Assembly: GCF_000732615.1 (NCBI RefSeq)
Contig: NZ_JPGL01000005.1
Location: 62,001-126,000 of the forward strand
DNA length: 64,000 bases
Direction: 5' to 3'
Source of the DNA: Burkholderia paludis
GTDB lineage: Bacteria; Pseudomonadota; Gammaproteobacteria; Burkholderiales; Burkholderiaceae
Shown: positions 43,061 through 52,578 of the stretch, piece after piece
How positions within the stretch are numbered: the stretch's first letter is position 1
How the letters are laid out: each line of letters starts with the position of its first letter
Made by a program: the position numbers and the translations under genes
The notes under the pieces: generated by a model
What the model saw: the letters and a program-made list of their open reading frames with translations, nothing else
The model's database searches: none
What the model was told of the DNA's origin: nothing

Positions 43061-44569
43061 ATGTCGACGATCAATTCCGCCGTTACCGCCGCCAACAGCT
43101 CGGCCAACAGCCAGCTGCAGCAGGCCGCCCAATCGATCATCAGCGGTTCGACCGGCAACTCGTCGATGGACGTCAACTCGCTCGTGACGGCGCTTGTCAA
43201 TGCAAAGACCGCCGGTCAGACCGCCGCGCTCACCGCGCAGCAGACCAGCGACAACACCCAGATTTCCGCGTACGGCGCCCTGTCGGCCGCGCTGAGCGCA
43301 CTCCAGGCGGGCGTCACGACGCTGTCGAACGGCACGCTGCAGAACACCTTCACCGCCAACATGAGCGGCACCGGCATCACCGCGACCGCAGGCGCGGGGG
43401 CCGTCGCCGGCAACTATTCGATCGGCGTCACGCAGATCGCGACCTCGCAATCGCTGTCGTCGGCCGCGTTCGGCGCGTCGACGGCGCTCGGCAGCGGCAC
43501 GATGACGCTGTCGCTCGGCAGCCAGTCGTTCACGGTCAACGTGGACAGCACGAACAACACGCTGTCGGGCATCGCCGCCGCGATCAACACCGCGACCGGC
43601 AACCCGGGCGTCGTCGCGTCGGTCGTCAACGGCAGCGACGGCGCCCACCTCGTGCTCAGCTCGACGCCGACCGGCGCGGCGAACACGATCAGCGTCGCGC
43701 TCAGCAACGTGTCCGGCGACAACGGCCTGTCCAGCCTCGGCGTCACGTCGACGGCCAGCACGACGGGCGGCCAGTCGACCTTTACGTCCGCGAACAGCAA
43801 CGCCGCATGGACGCAAAGCACGGCCGCGCAGGACGCCGCGTTCACGATCAACAACATCGCCGCGACGAGCGCGAGCAACACCGTGACGAGCGCGATCACC
43901 GGCGTCACGCTGAACCTGACCTCGGCCGCCGTCAGCTCGACCCAGACGCAGACGCTGTCGATCGCCACCAACACACAGTCCCAGGCGTCCACGATCAACA
44001 ACTTCGTGACGCTCTACAACACGCTCGTCACGACGATGGGCTCGCTGTCGAGCTTCTCGTCCGGCGCGGCCTCGCAAGGCCCGCTGCTCGGCGACTCGAC
44101 GCTGAACACGATCCAGAACGCGCTCGCGTCGGTCGTCGCGAACGGCGTGACCAGCAACGGCACGACGATCACCCTCGCGTCGATCGGCGTCACGCTGCAG
44201 GACGACGGCACGCTGCAGGTCGACAACACGGCGCTCAACAGCGCGCTGCAGAACAACCCGACGGGCGTCGCGGCACTGTTCAACTCGACGAACGGGATCG
44301 GCCAGCAGCTGACGACGGACATCACGAACTACACGCAGACGGGCGGGATGATCGCCGCACGCACGACGGCGCTCAACAACGACCTGACGAGTGTCTCGCA
44401 GCAGCAGACGAACCTGTCCAACTACGTGGCAGAACTGACCAGCCAGTACCAGGCGCAGTTCACCGCGCTCAACACGCTGATGGCGACGATGAACTCCAAT
44501 TCGGAGTACCTGACGCAGCTGTTCGGCGGCTCGAACAGCGCCGGCGCGCTGTCGAGCAACAAGAGCTGA
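43061..44569 (+). CDS. fliD: Flagellar filament cap protein FliD
   Basis: A 502-residue cap protein (HAP2). The N-terminal part has SSMDVNSLVTALVNAKTAGQ and a helical region. The centre is a Ser/Thr/Ala-rich set of beta domains with repeated NTISVALSNVSGDNGLSSLG-like stretches. The C-terminus has helices LSNYVAELTSQYQAQFTALN and LMATMNSNSEYLTQLFGG, the family end. The ATG at 43061 follows ACGGAG. It is 25 bp before fliT, its export chaperone. Confidence 0.95.
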   Translation: MSTINSAVTAANSSANSQLQQAAQSIISGSTGNSSMDVNSLVTALVNAKTAGQTAALTAQQTSDNTQISAYGALSAALSALQAGVTTLSNGTLQNTFTANMSGTGITATAGAGAVAGNYSIGVTQIATSQSLSSAAFGASTALGSGTMTLSLGSQSFTVNVDSTNNTLSGIAAAINTATGNPGVVASVVNGSDGAHLVLSSTPTGAANTISVALSNVSGDNGLSSLGVTSTASTTGGQSTFTSANSNAAWTQSTAAQDAAFTINNIAATSASNTVTSAITGVTLNLTSAAVSSTQTQTLSIATNTQSQASTINNFVTLYNTLVTTMGSLSSFSSGAASQGPLLGDSTLNTIQNALASVVANGVTSNGTTITLASIGVTLQDDGTLQVDNTALNSALQNNPTGVAALFNSTNGIGQQLTTDITNYTQTGGMIAARTTALNNDLTSVSQQQTNLSNYVAELTSQYQAQFTALNTLMATMNSNSEYLTQLFGGSNSAGALSSNKS

Positions 44570-44594
44570 CCGCCGGCCACACGGGAGAGCCACG

Positions 44595-44894
44595 ATGGAA
44601 CAGACCGAACTGATCGCCCGACTCGACGCGCTCACCGACGCGCTCGAGCATGCCGCCGCAATGTCCGACTGGATCGAGGCGGCGCGCCTCGTCGACGTGC
44701 GCGATCCGCTGATCGCATCGCTCGCGGCCGACCAGCCGCCGGCCGGCCTCGCCGCGATCCGCCGGATGCAGACCAGCAACGACCGCATCTTCTCCGACGC
44801 GCAGCGCGCGCAGCAGGAACTGGCCGACGAATACCACGCGGCGATGGGCCGCGTGCAGGCCGTCAGCCAGTACCAGCGCGTCGCGAGCCGCTGA
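44595..44894 (+). CDS. fliT: Flagellar export chaperone FliT
   Basis: A 99-residue helical protein located immediately after fliD, the usual place for FliT, which binds FliD before export and can inhibit FlhDC. The sequence is helix-forming throughout (LIARLDALTDALEHAAAMSD; DAQRAQQELADEYHAAMGRV), with the LxxRDxLI-type centre (VDVRDPLIASLAA). Length and place fit; sequence identity in this family is low, so the call leans on context. Confidence 0.85.
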   Translation: MEQTELIARLDALTDALEHAAAMSDWIEAARLVDVRDPLIASLAADQPPAGLAAIRRMQTSNDRIFSDAQRAQQELADEYHAAMGRVQAVSQYQRVASR

Positions 44895-44977
44895 CGCGCG
44901 ACCGGCGCCGCGACGCCGGCGCACCCACCCGACAACAAGAACTACGCGCTGATGTGAGGGCGTGCTCGTTCGCCTCC

Positions 44978-45005
44978 GCCCGCCTCGTGCGGGCGTTTTT
45001 TTTTG
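44978..45005 (+). terminator. Terminator after fliT
   Basis: CGCCCGC-CTCGT-GCGGGCG followed by nine T. It separates the fliDT unit from the glycosyltransferase gene downstream. Confidence 0.9.
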
Positions 45006-45146
45006 GGGTACGGCCGACCGCGCCGCCCCCGCGCCGGCCGGGCGTTCAATCGACCAAACTGACCGGGCTTTTACCGTCACCTCGCGGCATCGGCGCGGCG
45101 GCACGCTACCGATAATGGCATCGACCGACTTTCCGCAGAATTCATC

Positions 45147-47504
45147 ATGCTCCCGTCCGAACTGCCCGCCCCCGCCGCGCTCACGCCCGAACAGCAGCTT
45201 GCGCAGGACATCGCGCTTGTCATGGACAGCGCGCTCGAACGTCAGCACAGCGGCGCGTTCGAGGACGCCCGGGCGCTGTACGAGGCCGTCCTCGACGCGA
45301 TGCCCGCGCACGCGGACGCGCATTACAACCTCGCGGTGCTGCTGGTCGATACGGACCGGCCGGCCGACGCGGTGCCGCATTTCGAAGCCGCCATCGGCGC
45401 GAATCCGGCCAACGGCTACTACTGGGTCAGCTACATCCACGCGCTGCATCGCAGCGGACAGACGGCCGCCGCATGGGTCGCCGTCGAGATCGCGCAGCAG
45501 CGCGGCATCCGCGGGCCCGCGCTCGACGGCCTGATCGGACAAATGGCATCGCCCGACATCGTGCTCGCGACCGCGGCGATCGCGGTCGCCCCGAGCGGCA
45601 TCGACACGGCGATCGTCCTGGAAACCGCGGCCGGCCCGGCCGACCCCGCCGGACGTCAAGGCAACGCCAAGTCCGCCCGCCGCCCCAATCAGGCGCTGCT
45701 GCAAAAGCACGCGGCGCTGTTCGACAAGAACAAGCACGCGGAAGCCACCGCGCTGGCGCGGCAACTGGTCGCCGACTATCCGGAAGAAGGCGCGTGCTGG
45801 CGCGCGCTGTCGGCCTCGCTTCACCGGGAAGGCCGCTTCGTGGAAATGATCGAGGCCGGCTTTCGCACGGTGGAATTGCTGCCCGACGAAGTGCTCGTGC
45901 GCATCCTGCTCGCCGACACGCTGCGCGCCGTCAACCGGCACACGGAAGCACACGCGCAATGCCGCCGCCTGCTCGAGATCCAGCCCGATCACCCGGAGGG
46001 GCTGCGGATCCACGGCCTCGTGCTGTTCGCGATGCGCCGCACGGAAGAAGCGCTCGCGGCCTGCCGGCGCGCGGTCGAACTCGCTCCCGGCGCGGCCGCC
46101 CCGATGAGCACGCTCGGCTTCGTGCTGCTCGAACAGGGCGCGACGCAGGAGGCCGTGGGCTGGCTGAGGCGCGCGATCGAAATCAACCCGACCGACAGCA
46201 TCACCCACAGCAGCATGCTGTTCTGTATCGCGCACAGCAGCGACTTCGATCCGCAGGCGCTCGTCGCGGAACACCGCAAGTTCGGCCAGCGCTACGACAA
46301 CCACAAGCGCAAGCGCGCGGCCGTGTTCTCGAACCCGCGCGACCCGGCGCGCAAGCTGCAGGTCGGCTTCGTATCGGGCGACCTGTTCAGCCACGCGGTC
46401 GCCTCCTACGCGGTGCCCGTGATCGAGCATCTCGCGGCCGACCCCGGCATCGCGATGCACTTCTATCACAATCACTTCGAGGAAGATCAGACGTCCGATC
46501 GCTTCAAGGCCCACGCCACGACCTGGCGCAACGTCGCCGGCATGAGCGACCCGGCCTTCCTCGAACGCGTGCGCAACGACCACATCGACATCGTGATCGA
46601 CCTGTCGGGCCACACCGGCCGCAACCGGCTGGTCGCGCTGGCGCAGCGCGCGGCGCCGGTGCAGGCGTCCTGGATCGGCTATCCGGCCACCACCGGCCTC
46701 GGCGCGATGGACTACTACCTGACCGATCGCTTCGTCGCGCCGCACGGCGCATTCGACGACCAGTTCGTCGAGCAGATCGTGCGGCTGCCCGCGATCGCGC
46801 CATTCATGCCGCCGCAGAACTGCCCGCCGGTCAACGGGCTGCCGGCGCTGCACAACGGCTATACGACCTACGCCAGCTTCAACCGCCTGAACAAGCTGAG
46901 CCCGCACGTGGTCGAGGTCTGGGCGCGCGTGCTGCATGCGGATCCGACCGCGCGCATGGCCCTCGGCGCGATCAGCAACGACCGCGACCAGGACCAGCTG
47001 ATCGAATGGTTCTCCGCCGCGGGCATCGACATCGGCCGCCTGACGTTCCACCGGCGCTCGAACATTCCGGTCTACATGCAGCAGCATCACGGCGTCGATC
47101 TCTGCCTCGACACGTTCCCGTACACGGGCTCGACGACCACGCTCAACGGGCTGTGGATGGGCGTGCCGACCGTCACGATCCCCGGCGCGACGATGGCCGG
47201 GCGCGGCAGCGCGGGCTGGCTGCAGCACGTCGGACTCGACGCCTACATCGCGGCGGACGAGGACGATTTCGTCGCGAAGGCGCTCGCGCTCGGCCGCGAT
47301 ACCGCCGCGCTGCAGACGCTGCGCGCGGGCCTGCGCGCACGCTGCGCGGAATCCGCCGCGTTCCGGCCGGCCGTCGTCGCGGCCGGGCTGTCGTCCGCGC
47401 TGCGCACGATGTGGACCCGCTGGTGCGGGAACGAACCCGTCACCGCATTCGACACCCCGCTGTTCGAGGACGCGACCCCTGCGCGCGCCTCGGCCGAGGC
47501 CTGA
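45147..47504 (+). CDS. TPR-containing O-GlcNAc-transferase-like glycosyltransferase (GT41 type)
   Basis: A 785-residue protein. Tetratricopeptide repeats (for example AHADAHYNLAVLLVDTDRPA) fill roughly residues 20-130 and 185-360. The catalytic SPINDLY/OGT-type domain follows, with VIDLSGHTGRNRLVALAQRA, VQASWIGYPATTGLGAMDYY (near 511) and LDTFPYTGSTTTLNGLWMG (near 653), all counterparts of OGT nucleotide-sugar and catalytic loops. TPRs would present the protein acceptor. It has no signal, so it acts in the cytosol on unfolded or chaperone-bound substrate. Placed directly after fliC-fliD-fliT and before a sugar aminotransferase, it is the best candidate flagellin glycosyltransferase. Confidence 0.92.
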   Translation: MLPSELPAPAALTPEQQLAQDIALVMDSALERQHSGAFEDARALYEAVLDAMPAHADAHYNLAVLLVDTDRPADAVPHFEAAIGANPANGYYWVSYIHALHRSGQTAAAWVAVEIAQQRGIRGPALDGLIGQMASPDIVLATAAIAVAPSGIDTAIVLETAAGPADPAGRQGNAKSARRPNQALLQKHAALFDKNKHAEATALARQLVADYPEEGACWRALSASLHREGRFVEMIEAGFRTVELLPDEVLVRILLADTLRAVNRHTEAHAQCRRLLEIQPDHPEGLRIHGLVLFAMRRTEEALAACRRAVELAPGAAAPMSTLGFVLLEQGATQEAVGWLRRAIEINPTDSITHSSMLFCIAHSSDFDPQALVAEHRKFGQRYDNHKRKRAAVFSNPRDPARKLQVGFVSGDLFSHAVASYAVPVIEHLAADPGIAMHFYHNHFEEDQTSDRFKAHATTWRNVAGMSDPAFLERVRNDHIDIVIDLSGHTGRNRLVALAQRAAPVQASWIGYPATTGLGAMDYYLTDRFVAPHGAFDDQFVEQIVRLPAIAPFMPPQNCPPVNGLPALHNGYTTYASFNRLNKLSPHVVEVWARVLHADPTARMALGAISNDRDQDQLIEWFSAAGIDIGRLTFHRRSNIPVYMQQHHGVDLCLDTFPYTGSTTTLNGLWMGVPTVTIPGATMAGRGSAGWLQHVGLDAYIAADEDDFVAKALALGRDTAALQTLRAGLRARCAESAAFRPAVVAAGLSSALRTMWTRWCGNEPVTAFDTPLFEDATPARASAEA

Positions 47505-47530
47505 AGCACGCCCTATCGGGAGAGACCATC

Positions 47531-48673
47531 ATGACCGCCAGCCTGCCCGCTTCGTCCGTCGCGCAACTGCCGCACGAGCGCATCTACGTCACGCAACCGC
47601 ACCTGCCGCCGCTCGACGAGTTCTTGCCGTACCTCGAGAAGATCTGGGCGAGCCGCACGCTGACCAACGGCGGCCCGTTCCACCAGCAGTTCGAGCGTGC
47701 GCTGTGCGAGTATCTCGGCGTGCCGTACCTGTCGCTGTTCGCGAACGGCACGCTCGCGCTCGTCACCGCGCTGCAGGCGCTGCGCATCACCGGCGAGGTG
47801 ATCACAACGCCCTACTCGTTCGTCGCGACCGCGCATTCGCTGCTGTGGAACGGCATCAAGCCGGTGTTCGTCGACGTCACGCCCGGCACGCTCAATCTCG
47901 ACCCGGCCCGCATCGAGGCGGCGATCACGCCGCACACCACCGCGATCATGCCCGTGCACTGCTACGGCAATCCGTGCGACGTGGACGCGATCCAGAAGAT
48001 CGCCGACAACTACAACCTGCGCGTGATCTACGACGCGGCGCATGCGTTCGGCGTGCGCAATGCCAGCGGAAGCGTGCTCACGCACGGCGACCTGTCGGTG
48101 CTGAGCTTCCACGCGACGAAGGTGTTCAATACGTTCGAAGGCGGCGCGATCATCTGCCCCGACGCGAAAACCAAGCAGCGCATCGACCACCTGAAGAATT
48201 TCGGTTTCGTCGACGAGGTCACGGTCGTCGCGCCCGGCATCAACGGCAAGATGAGCGAAATCAACGCCGCATTCGGGATGCTGCAGCTTCAGCACATCGA
48301 CGGCGCGCTCGCGCGCCGCCGCGCGATCGACACGCTGTACCGCACGCTGCTGGCCGACGTGCGCGGCATCCGCTGCGTGCCGCTCGGCGGCCAGACCGTC
48401 GCGAACCACGCGTATTTCGCGATCCTCGTCGACGAGGACTATCCGCTCGACCGCGATGCGCTGTACCAGAAGCTGCGCGACTACGACGTGTATGCGCGCC
48501 GCTACTTCCATCCGCTGATTTCGGAATTCCCGATGTACCGCGGGCTGCCGTCCGCGAACCGAGACAACCTGCCCGTCGCCACCGAGGCCGCGCGCAAGGT
48601 GCTGTGCCTGCCGATCTACCCGGCGCTCACCGACGACATGGTCCGTCGCATCGTCGAGCTGATCGCGCACTGA
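47531..48673 (+). CDS. DegT/DnrJ/EryC1/StrS-family sugar aminotransferase (VioA/FdtB-like)
   Basis: A 380-residue PLP enzyme that transaminates a keto-sugar nucleotide. The N-terminus has YLEKIWASRTLTNGGPFHQQ, then the substrate loop ALFANGTLALVTALQALRI-type, the Asp in RVIYDAAHAFGV, and the PLP Lys in VLSFHATKVFNTFEGGAIIC. It resembles enzymes that make 4-amino-4,6-dideoxyglucose (VioA) and similar sugars. The ATG at 47531 follows GGGAGAG, 26 bp after the GT41 gene, so they are co-transcribed. Its product is probably the amino-sugar used by the neighbouring transferase. The dTDP-sugar precursor enzymes (RmlA/RmlB) are not in the window. Confidence 0.92.
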   Translation: MTASLPASSVAQLPHERIYVTQPHLPPLDEFLPYLEKIWASRTLTNGGPFHQQFERALCEYLGVPYLSLFANGTLALVTALQALRITGEVITTPYSFVATAHSLLWNGIKPVFVDVTPGTLNLDPARIEAAITPHTTAIMPVHCYGNPCDVDAIQKIADNYNLRVIYDAAHAFGVRNASGSVLTHGDLSVLSFHATKVFNTFEGGAIICPDAKTKQRIDHLKNFGFVDEVTVVAPGINGKMSEINAAFGMLQLQHIDGALARRRAIDTLYRTLLADVRGIRCVPLGGQTVANHAYFAILVDEDYPLDRDALYQKLRDYDVYARRYFHPLISEFPMYRGLPSANRDNLPVATEAARKVLCLPIYPALTDDMVRRIVELIAH

Positions 48674-48683
48674 CGCGCGGCGC

Positions 48684-49346
48684 TTACAGGTAGCGCTCGC
48701 CGGCCGCCCGCGCGCGGATCCGGCGGGCCGGATTGCCGTACGCGACCGTGTACGGCTCGACATCGCGCAGCACCACCGAGCCCGCGCCGACGACGCTGTG
48801 CTCGCCCACCGAGATCCGGTGCCGCAGCATTGCACCGAGGCCGATCGCCGCGCCGCGGCCGATCCGGCAGTTGCCGCCGGTAACGACGCCCGGCGCGAGA
48901 CTCGAGAAATCCTCCATCACGCCGTCATGGTCCAGCGATGCGTGCGTGTTGACGATGCAGCCGTCGCCGATCGTGCTGCACGGATTGATCACCGCACCGG
49001 CCATCACGACCGTACCCGCGCCGATCGTCGACGCCCTGCCGATGCGCGCGCCAGGGTGCACCGCCGACACGCACGGCAGGCCGGGCACACGGGCCGCGAG
49101 ATCGGCCGTCACCTTCTCGCGCGCATGGTTGTCGCCGATGGCGACCAGCAGCCCGGCGACACCGTGCACGTCGACCAGATCCGGCAGGTCGCGCTCGGCA
49201 CCCAGCACCGGGTAGCCGAGCGTTTCCTCGCCGCGGGGCCGGAACGAATCGATCAGCCCGGCGATCCGGTACCGGCCGGCCTGCTCGACGATGTCGATCA
49301 CGACCTTGGCGTGACCGGACGAGCCGATGATGACGATGTTTTCCAC
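48684..49346 (-). CDS. NeuD/PglD-like sugar O/N-acyltransferase
   Basis: A 220-residue acyltransferase. An N-terminal Rossmann-like domain (VIIGSSGHAKVVIDIVEQAG) precedes a left-handed beta-helix of hexapeptide repeats (ARIGRASTIGAGTVVMAGAV; CIVNTHASLDHDGVMEDFSS), ending with GNPARRIRARAAGERYL. The His in NTHASLDHD is the catalytic base of this family, which N-acylates 4-amino sugar nucleotides (PglD, for example). It starts with GTG (49346). It converges on the aminotransferase with only 10 bp between stops. It likely acylates the amino group made by that enzyme. Confidence 0.9.
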   Translation of the reverse strand: MENIVIIGSSGHAKVVIDIVEQAGRYRIAGLIDSFRPRGEETLGYPVLGAERDLPDLVDVHGVAGLLVAIGDNHAREKVTADLAARVPGLPCVSAVHPGARIGRASTIGAGTVVMAGAVINPCSTIGDGCIVNTHASLDHDGVMEDFSSLAPGVVTGGNCRIGRGAAIGLGAMLRHRISVGEHSVVGAGSVVLRDVEPYTVAYGNPARRIRARAAGERYL

Positions 49347-49439
49347 GAGGGCCTCGATTGATCTGAAACGCGGGTACGGCAGGGCCGGGCTTCCCGCGGT
49401 ATGCCGTGTCGCCGAACGCGCACGGCGGGCGTGGTCGTA

Positions 49440-51380
49440 TCAGACGGCCCGCGCGGTTTCGTCCGCCATCGCGCGGCCCGCCGCGAAATGCGCGGCGAAT
49501 GCCCCGCGCAAGCGCTCGGCCATCCGGATCCAGCTCTCGTCGCGCCCGCGCCGGAACAGCCGCACCGTGCCGGGATACCACGGCGAATCGTCGCGATCGT
49601 GCATCCAGCGCCAGTCCACATCCTGATTCGGCAGCAGCACCCAGCAAGGCTTGCCGAGCGAGGCGGCCAGATGGGCGGTCGACGTATCGACGCACACGAC
49701 GAGATCGAGTTGCGCGACGATCGCGGCGGTATCCGCGAAATCGTCGATCTCCGAGCCCAGGTGCAGCAGCGGCAGGCCGCCCGGCGGCTGGCACGCCTCG
49801 TCCTCGCCCTGCCCTTTTTGCAGGCTCGCGAACTGCACGCCCGGCACGCTCCACAGCGGCGTCAGCAATGCGAGCGACGGCAGCGAGCGGTGCGCGTCGT
49901 TGTGATGCTTCGGGTTGCCTTTCCACACGAGGCCGACGCGCGGGCCGGCCGGCAGCACATCGAGACGCGCGCGCCAGCGCGCGACACGGGCCGGATCGGG
50001 CGCAAGCCGCACCGGCGGCGGGATCGTGTCGAGCGTCGTGCCCGTGTGCATCGGCGCGCTCAGCAGGCTTGTCCAGTAATCGAACTGCGCCGCCTGCGCC
50101 GTCGCCGTCTCGTGATCGAGCACCGCGTCGATGCCGTCGACCGCCTCCATCAGCCGATGCAGCGCGGGCTGGCACGCGAATACCACCCGCGCGGCCTGCC
50201 GCGTGCGAAACGCCGGGAAATAGCGGCTGAACTGCAGCATGTCGCCGAGGCCGTCCTCCTGCCAGACGAGCAGCGTCTTGCCGGCCAGCGGTTCGCCCTG
50301 CCACTGCGTGCACGGCAACACCTCGCGGGTCCGGCGATGCACGAACGCCGCCTGTTCGTAGCGCGATTCGTAACGCCGCCAGCCTTCCTCGAACCGACCG
50401 AGACCAAGCAGCAGCGTCGCCAGTCCGAAGTGCGCATCGCCGTAGTCGGCGCGCAACTCCAGCGCGCGGCGATACGCACGCTCGGCGTCGTCATGGCGAC
50501 CGGCATGCGCGAACGTGGCGCCGAGGTTGTAGTGCACCTCGGCGATGTCGGGTGCGAGCGACAGCGCATCGGCGAAGACGGCCGTCGCCTCGTCGTGGCG
50601 GCCCTGCGCGCGCAGGACGCAGCCGAGATTGTTGTGCGGCTGGGGCAAGCCGGGGCGGCAACGGATCGCGTCGCGATAGGCCGCTTCCGCTTCCGGCAGG
50701 CGATCGAGGTTCTGCAGCGCGACGCCGAGGTTGTAGTGCGCCTCGGGATGATCCGGGCACAGCGCGAGCGCCTGGCGGCTGGCGGCTTCCGCTTCCGGCA
50801 TCCGCTGCATGTCGACGAGGATCGCGCCGAGGTTCGCGTGCGCGAGCGTGTGATCGGCGCGCACGGCGATCGCGAGCCGGTACGCAAGCTCCGCCTCGGC
50901 ATGCCGGCCGCGCACACGCAGCAGGTTGCCGAGGTCGGTCAGCACGTCGGCGGACTGCGGCTCGATCAGCAGCGCCTGCCCGAACGCCTGCTCGGCTTCG
51001 TCGAGCCGGCCGAGCGCTTCGAGCACCTTGCCGAACCGGTGATGGTGCGACACCCGCAACGGCGTGACGGACGCGATCTGCCGACGCAGGAGCGCCTCGG
51101 CGTCGGCCAGGCGCCCTTGCGACACGAGCAGCGCGCCCAGGCCGTCGTACGGCGGCTCGAACGCCGGCATCGCGTCGATCGCGCGTCGCCACCACGCCTC
51201 CGCGTCGGCCAGCCGGGTCAGGCCGAGCGCGCAGACGGCCGCGATGTGCAGCGCCGCGACGGCGGGCGCCGGCCGGTCGAGCAGCGGCACGACCCGCGAC
51301 AGCGCATCGGCAAACTGGCCGTTCTGGCACAGGGTTGCCGCGTGTTGTATCGATACGGCTTCGTCGGAAACGGGTGTCAT
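49440..51380 (-). CDS. TPR protein with a GT9/heptosyltransferase-like C-terminal domain
   Basis: A 646-residue protein. At least seven tetratricopeptide repeats (ALCPDHPEAHYNLGVALQNL, then PGLPQPHNNLGCVLRAQGRH and similar) occupy about residues 20-320. The C-terminal part has GPRVGLVWKGNPKHHNDAHR, then LDLVVCVDTSTAHLAASLGK and PCWVLLPNQDVDWRWM, motifs of GT9-like transferases. No signal peptide. It is 25 bp after the acyltransferase gene and 93 bp before the NeuD-like gene on the same strand. It could be a second protein glycosyltransferase or add a second sugar. Similar TPR-GT proteins often stand beside flagellin genes. Confidence 0.88.
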   Translation of the reverse strand: MTPVSDEAVSIQHAATLCQNGQFADALSRVVPLLDRPAPAVAALHIAAVCALGLTRLADAEAWWRRAIDAMPAFEPPYDGLGALLVSQGRLADAEALLRRQIASVTPLRVSHHHRFGKVLEALGRLDEAEQAFGQALLIEPQSADVLTDLGNLLRVRGRHAEAELAYRLAIAVRADHTLAHANLGAILVDMQRMPEAEAASRQALALCPDHPEAHYNLGVALQNLDRLPEAEAAYRDAIRCRPGLPQPHNNLGCVLRAQGRHDEATAVFADALSLAPDIAEVHYNLGATFAHAGRHDDAERAYRRALELRADYGDAHFGLATLLLGLGRFEEGWRRYESRYEQAAFVHRRTREVLPCTQWQGEPLAGKTLLVWQEDGLGDMLQFSRYFPAFRTRQAARVVFACQPALHRLMEAVDGIDAVLDHETATAQAAQFDYWTSLLSAPMHTGTTLDTIPPPVRLAPDPARVARWRARLDVLPAGPRVGLVWKGNPKHHNDAHRSLPSLALLTPLWSVPGVQFASLQKGQGEDEACQPPGGLPLLHLGSEIDDFADTAAIVAQLDLVVCVDTSTAHLAASLGKPCWVLLPNQDVDWRWMHDRDDSPWYPGTVRLFRRGRDESWIRMAERLRGAFAAHFAAGRAMADETARAV

Positions 51381-51405
51381 GTCACTGCGCGGCGCGAACC
51401 GACGG

Positions 51406-52149
51406 TCAGACCGGCGCCGCCGAGGCGGCCGGCTGGCCGGGCTGGCTCATGGCACGGTCCTTGGATTCCTGGAGTGCCGCGAGCGTATCGAGCGCGCGCC
51501 CTTCGTCGGCGGCGAGGTCGATCAGAAACGCGTCGTTGTGCCGCTTGATCCAGTCGAGCGGCATGTCCCACCACGCGAGCTGCAGCAGCCGTTCGCGCAC
51601 TTTCTCCGTGAAGCGGAAACGAATCAGCCGGGCCGGCGATCCGGCGTAGATTCCGTATGCCTCGGTGCGGAAATTGGGCGGAATCACGGCCCGCGCCCCG
51701 ATCACGCACCCGCTCTCGATCTGGCTGCCGCCGAGGAACAGCGCTTCGTCGCCGATCCACACGTCGTTGTGGATCACGGTGTCCTCGTATTGCGGCATCG
51801 ACGCATTCGTGAGGCCGTTGCCGAAGATGCTGAACAGGGTCGTGGAAATGGTCCCGATCTCGTGCTGACCGTTCAGCAGGAAGCGCAGGCGCAGGCCGCC
51901 GGCCACGTTCTTGCCGATCACGAGCTTCTGCACGCCCTGGTCGTACTTGACGATCGAGCCCACGCCGAGCAAGGAGCAACGCCCGATATGAAAGGTGCCG
52001 ACCTGCGCCTCTTCATCGAGCCAGTTGCGGAAGAAATTGTTCGGAATCGTCGACAGGGCGCCATCGCGGTAGCCCAGCACGATGAAGTGCTTCGACCACG
52101 GATGGTCAGGCAGCACGCCAATACAATCGTCGGAGGTCGTAACGTTCAT
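51406..52149 (-). CDS. Hexapeptide-repeat acetyltransferase (xenobiotic acetyltransferase/CatB type)
   Basis: A 247-residue acyltransferase with left-handed beta-helix turns (VGTFHIGRCSLLGVGSIVKY; WIGDEALFLGGSQIESGCVI), ending with GIYAGSPARLIRFRFTEKVR and LAWWDMPLDWIKRHNDAF, the WWDxP signature of the XAT group. The Arg/Asn-rich loop LNGQHEIGTISTTLF holds the catalytic His. The start MNVTTSDD is chosen because upstream frames lack homology-like composition; its ribosome site is weak. As first gene of the minus-strand trio it may modify the flagellin sugar rather than an antibiotic. Confidence 0.85.
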   Translation of the reverse strand: MNVTTSDDCIGVLPDHPWSKHFIVLGYRDGALSTIPNNFFRNWLDEEAQVGTFHIGRCSLLGVGSIVKYDQGVQKLVIGKNVAGGLRLRFLLNGQHEIGTISTTLFSIFGNGLTNASMPQYEDTVIHNDVWIGDEALFLGGSQIESGCVIGARAVIPPNFRTEAYGIYAGSPARLIRFRFTEKVRERLLQLAWWDMPLDWIKRHNDAFLIDLAADEGRALDTLAALQESKDRAMSQPGQPAASAAPV

Positions 52150-52578
52150 TTGCGGTCGCAAGTGTGCCGTTGCGGCGGCTCGATACCGGGCCGCCCGATA
52201 CGGCGATGGGAAACGCCGCGGCGCATGGACCGCGAGCATGAACGATGCAGTATAGAAAGCGGGCAGCGGCAACCTACAACGGATAAGAACGGCGTTCTGG
52301 CTTCTATTCACTCGATAGGCGCGGGGACGATCCGGAGCCCACGGGCCGGATGGGTCGGGCAATCAACCCGGGCCGGCGTTCGGCGACGGCCGGCGCGCGC
52401 ACCAGCCGGCCCTCGACGGCTCGCACCCGGCACGCCGCCGCGACATCCGGGCACCGGCAGAAGCACCGCCTGGATCCGGCCGCCCCGCGCCGTCGGCAAT
52501 GCCCTGACGGCGCGTTGCCGCGGCCGCCACCGACGGCGCGCCGCCTGCGTTCGCCTCCTACGCAGGCGCGACGCGCGC
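52150..52578. other. 429-bp gap between the acyltransferase and TIGR04222-like genes
   Basis: Both neighbouring genes are on the minus strand. The sequence is GC-rich and must contain the promoter of the acyltransferase trio. I see no convincing promoter, terminator, repeat or coding frame. Confidence 0.3.

Noticed and set aside
45095..45125. A sigma-28 promoter before the GT41 gene (CCGATAA at 45111-45117)
   Set aside because: The -10-like part is good, but at N11 upstream there is only GC-rich sequence with no AAGTTT-like -35.
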